Shown piece after piece: positions 3,090 to 6,147 of a stretch of 6,147 nt of DNA. Positions within the stretch are counted from its first letter, which is position 1. Each line of letters begins with the position of its first letter. Position numbers and translations under genes: made by a program. A model generated the notes under the pieces. The model ran no database searches and was not told the DNA's origin. It worked only from the letters and a program-made list of their open reading frames with translations. This stretch comes from a bacterium (GTDB lineage Bacteria > SZUA-182 > SZUA-191), in contig QIEW01000239.1 of NCBI GenBank assembly GCA_003230535.1, forward strand, positions 1-6,147, read 5' to 3'.

Positions 3090-5928
3090 AGAAGTTCCCA
3101 CGATGGGCCAAAAAGGGGTCACCATTCCTCCTACCGTTAGGTTAAAAAAGGAGGGGCCGGATCTGCCTCCCCCGGGCTGTTGCTTGTTCGGCTACACTAT
3201 TCCCGGAGCTTTGGCGCGGCTTTTTATGGGGGACGACGGCTATTATAAAACCGGTTGGCATTATTATCAGATAAGACGCTACCAGAGGGCCGCCGAGCTT
3301 TGGGCTGAGTTGGTCAGCCGTTATCCCGACAGTCCCTATCGGGGGAAGGCTTTATTCTGGCTAGCCGAGGCCCATTTTAGTTTAGGCGACTACCCCAGCG
3401 CTCAAAAATATTGGCGGCAACTGGTGGAGGAATACCCCCGGCAGGCATTAGCTGATTACGCTCATTATTCGCTAGGCTGGGTAAACTTTCAGCAGAGGAA
3501 CTATATTCAGGCGGCGGCCTCCTTTAGATCCGCCGCCGCGATAAGAGAGAGTCCGACGGCCCCGAAATCGCAGTATCTCCAGGCTGAATCACTCTATAGA
3601 TTGACAAAATATCAGGAGGCGGCCCAAAGTTTTGATGAATTTCTAAAGCGCTACCCTACTCATCCCTGGGCTGCCAAAGCCAAGTTCTGGAAAGCGGAAA
3701 GCATTTATCATACCGGTCAATATCCTCAGGCGACCGAAGCATATGCCCTATTTTTAGCCGAGGACGCCGAGCATGAGTTGGAAGCCTTTGCTTTATACGG
3801 GATGGGTTGGAGCACATATCTGGCGGGACGCTACCAGGAAGCGGCCGGCATTTTCGCCGAACTTCAGTCTCAGCCTGCATCTGAGGCTATGCTGGGGTCG
3901 GCCCTGTTCAGGGAAGCCAAAAGTTACTTAATGTTAAAGAAATATACCCCAGCCCTGGAGAAATACCAAAAATTACTGGGGAACTATCCTAATGCCATCA
4001 TGCGTGACCGGGCACAGCTTGAGCTCGGTCTGAGCTACTTTGAACTAAAAGATTATCAACAGGCGGAGGCCGCTTTCCAACAGATGACCACTCAGTATCC
4101 GGAGAGCCCGCTTATCCCTACCGCACAATATATGTGGGCGGAAAGCCTGTTTGCTGCCGCCCGCTACCAAGAGGCGGCGCCTCATTATCGGCAGGTGGTC
4201 GCCTATGAAAACCTGAGTAATTTTTCGCCTCAGGCTTATTTCAAGCTGGCCTGGTGCTATTATCTATTGGAGAGATTTGAAGAAGCTACCGAACAATTCC
4301 GGCGGCTGCTACTGGTGTTTCCGAGGCTTCCCTACCTTGATGAAGCCCAGTTCTGGTTGGCGGAAAGTTATTTTAAGGCCCGGCGCTACGAGGAGGCGGC
4401 CCGCAGCTACCGCCAGCTTATCAGGAACTATCCTGACAGTCAGCGCCTGGATGATGCCTGCCTTGGGTTAGGGTGGAGTTATTATGCCCAGGAGGAATGG
4501 CTTAGGGCGGCCGAAGAATTTAGAACGCTCCTGGAAAAATTCCCCCAAAACGCCCATGCCTCTGAGTCGCTCTATATGCAAGCCGAGGCGCTCCATCAAT
4601 TAAAGGAATATGACCTAGCGGTAACTATTTACCAGAAATTTATTGACGCGTTTGCCGATTCTCCTAAAGTAGAAGAAGCTTTATACCAGATCGGAATAAT
4701 TTATATGTTGCAGAATAAGCTGTCTCAGTCCAAGGAAGTTTTTTACCGGCTCAGAAAAATATTTCCTGAAGGGGGAAAAGCTGATGACGCCTTACTGCGC
4801 TTGGGGTGGTACTACTTTAGAGTATCCGAATATAATAAAGCCATTGAAAAATTTGAGCAATTGGAGCAGGAATATCCGGGAAGCCCCCTGGAGGAGGAAG
4901 CCTTGCTTAAGGTCGGGGATTGCTACTATAATTTATCCAAATATACTAAAGCTCAAATTGCTTACAATACTCTAATCCAGAAACACCCTCAAAGCAAGCT
5001 GGTCCCGGATGCGGAATATGGTATCGTTATCTCTTACTATCGGCTGGGCAAACTCCAAAAATTCACCGCCGCCGCCGCCGCATTTGTAAGAAAATACCAG
5101 AAGCACAAGCTCTCAGAACCACTGCTGTATCAACTGGGGGAAGTATATTACCAGCAGGGCAAAAAAAATCAGGCCACCGTGGTATATAAACAACTGATGG
5201 ATGATTTCCCCGCCGGTAACCTAGCCGATGACGCCCGGTACAAGGTGGGGACAATCTATATGGAAGCCAATAATTTCAGAAAGGCAAAGGAAATTTTCCA
5301 GGGGTTACTGGGCGCTTATCCCAACAGTAACCTCCGTTTGGAAGCCCGATGGAATCAGGGATTAGCCCTATATTACCTCCGGGAGTATCCCCAGGCTATC
5401 AGAACCCTGAACAAGCTCATCGGGGAGCATCCGGAGAGCAACCTTATCCCGGAGGCCTTCTGGTATGTCGGCCAGAGCTACAAAGAACTAAACAAAAAGA
5501 AGGCGGCCCGACAAAGCTACCGACAGCTATTTACCCGCTTCCCGGATCATCCCTTATCCTATAAGGCGATGCTGGAGGAAGCCCGAATTCTTTGCCGCTC
5601 CGGTAAAACAGGGGCGGCGGTCGAGGTCCTGCGAAAGGCCGTATCCTCGCCGCAGGAAGAGGTGGTGGTGGAGGCGCTGTTTCTGTTAGGTCAAACCCTG
5701 GCGGAAGCCGGCGAGCACAAAGAAGCGGTAGTTGAGTTTATGAAGGTGGCCTATCTTTATCCTGAAAAGACTTTTTGGGCGGGGAAAGCCTTGCTTTGGG
5801 CCGGCCAGAGCTATGAGCAGATCAAAAACCAGGATGAGGCCCGCAAGGTTTACCAAAAAATCCTCAACCAGCCTTATGAGGAAGAGTTAAAGAAGGAAGC
5901 CCAAAGCAGACTAACTAAACTGAAATAG
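3079..5928 (+). CDS. Large exported tetratricopeptide-repeat protein (body)
   Basis: This is a 949-codon frame made almost wholly of TPR units. After a Pro-rich N-terminus (residues 17-33) with the pair C34-C35, about 24 repeats of near 37 residues tile from about residue 54 to the end. Each has the helix-A pattern [LW]xxAES[YF] or LGWxYY, then Y..A...[FY]..L...YP.S and an acidic/Ala linker. The YPDSP-type junctions and 37-residue spacing resemble the BamD/YbgF (CpoB) class of periplasmic TPR proteins rather than cytoplasmic 34-residue TPRs. No catalytic domain is visible; it is probably a scaffold for envelope protein complexes. The frame opens with TTG at 3079 with no ribosome site, and the first ATG (3103) also lacks one. 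The export signal sits in the overlapping upstream frame (2835-3089). This part is therefore most likely the downstream piece of a 1030-residue gene broken at 3081-3085. Confidence 0.85.
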   Translation: MGVKEVPTMGQKGVTIPPTVRLKKEGPDLPPPGCCLFGYTIPGALARLFMGDDGYYKTGWHYYQIRRYQRAAELWAELVSRYPDSPYRGKALFWLAEAHFSLGDYPSAQKYWRQLVEEYPRQALADYAHYSLGWVNFQQRNYIQAAASFRSAAAIRESPTAPKSQYLQAESLYRLTKYQEAAQSFDEFLKRYPTHPWAAKAKFWKAESIYHTGQYPQATEAYALFLAEDAEHELEAFALYGMGWSTYLAGRYQEAAGIFAELQSQPASEAMLGSALFREAKSYLMLKKYTPALEKYQKLLGNYPNAIMRDRAQLELGLSYFELKDYQQAEAAFQQMTTQYPESPLIPTAQYMWAESLFAAARYQEAAPHYRQVVAYENLSNFSPQAYFKLAWCYYLLERFEEATEQFRRLLLVFPRLPYLDEAQFWLAESYFKARRYEEAARSYRQLIRNYPDSQRLDDACLGLGWSYYAQEEWLRAAEEFRTLLEKFPQNAHASESLYMQAEALHQLKEYDLAVTIYQKFIDAFADSPKVEEALYQIGIIYMLQNKLSQSKEVFYRLRKIFPEGGKADDALLRLGWYYFRVSEYNKAIEKFEQLEQEYPGSPLEEEALLKVGDCYYNLSKYTKAQIAYNTLIQKHPQSKLVPDAEYGIVISYYRLGKLQKFTAAAAAFVRKYQKHKLSEPLLYQLGEVYYQQGKKNQATVVYKQLMDDFPAGNLADDARYKVGTIYMEANNFRKAKEIFQGLLGAYPNSNLRLEARWNQGLALYYLREYPQAIRTLNKLIGEHPESNLIPEAFWYVGQSYKELNKKKAARQSYRQLFTRFPDHPLSYKAMLEEARILCRSGKTGAAVEVLRKAVSSPQEEVVVEALFLLGQTLAEAGEHKEAVVEFMKVAYLYPEKTFWAGKALLWAGQSYEQIKNQDEARKVYQKILNQPYEEELKKEAQSRLTKLK

Positions 5929-6147
5929 GCGCTTGATTTGGGATATGGTGAATAAGATAAACAGGCAAGCTAAAATTGACCCGCAATCCGGCACATCCAG
6001 GAGAATGATGAGGCGGGCTAAATCATCAATAGAATTAGCAGTTTATATTGGCGCCGAAGTAAATATTCGGTAAACCCGTTGGTCATAAAATCAAATTGTT
6101 AGGGAAGTTCTGAATCGTCTTTTCAAGGGTAGAAGCCATATATCCTT
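5929..6147. other. 3' flank of the TPR gene, no supported gene
   Basis: No clear terminator follows the TPR stop. A 42-residue plus-strand frame (5945-6073, starting MVNKINRQAK) begins 16 bases downstream, but it has no ribosome site of quality and no recognisable domain. A minus-strand frame starting at 6139 behind AAGGA has only 18 codons. A small hairpin CCGAA/TTCGG lies at 6054-6070. Confidence 0.4.

Noticed and set aside
6050-6060. GGCGCCGAAGT, identical to 11 bases at the tRNA-Leu 5' end (1927-1937), as a possible attachment repeat
   Set aside because: An 11-bp exact match is expected several times by chance in 6 kb, it is the 5' rather than the 3' end of the tRNA, and no further identity follows.
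5945-6073. 42-residue ORF just after the TPR gene
   Set aside because: It has no good ribosome site, no recognisable motif and a length compatible with chance; it is described only within the 3' flank.

Overview
The window looks like chromosomal DNA of a Gram-negative bacterium. The best guess is a Desulfobacterota ('Deltaproteobacteria')-type anaerobe, but this is inference. It rests on the large exported TPR protein, the miniature elements with TCGTAAAAAGTC ends and CATTCCC or GTCATTGCGAG cores, and an ArsR regulator paired with a small Cys-rich coiled-coil protein. No marker gene fixes the taxon.

Left end (1-840, minus strand): an ArsR-family regulator is followed by a 63-residue Cys-rich protein that resembles the regulator's own C-terminal tail. 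A consensus sigma70 promoter precedes arsR. The same 24-bp palindromic operator lies once over that promoter and once in front of the small gene. This makes a self-regulated two-gene (or longer) unit that runs off the left edge.

Middle (840-2830): there is no intact protein gene. In order it holds six closely packed inverted repeats (851-1057), an AT-rich stretch, a second inverted-repeat cluster (about 1330-1401), a perfect-consensus promoter (1501-1529) with only a 44-codon ORF after it, and a miniature inverted-repeat element (1620-1754). Next come a tRNA-Leu with anticodon AAG and its own promoter (1829-2014), a second element of the same family (2081-2232), and a decayed tyrosine recombinase on the minus strand (about 2046-2580). 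The second element sits inside the recombinase. Integrase remains beside a tRNA are the usual scar of an integrated island.

Right end (2835-5928, plus strand): one large exported tetratricopeptide protein appears split by a one-base shift at a run of five Gs (3081-3085). Upstream is an 84-residue piece with a signal peptide. Downstream is a 949-codon frame with about 24 back-to-back TPR units. Joined, they give about 1030 residues. The last 219 bases hold no gene that can be supported.
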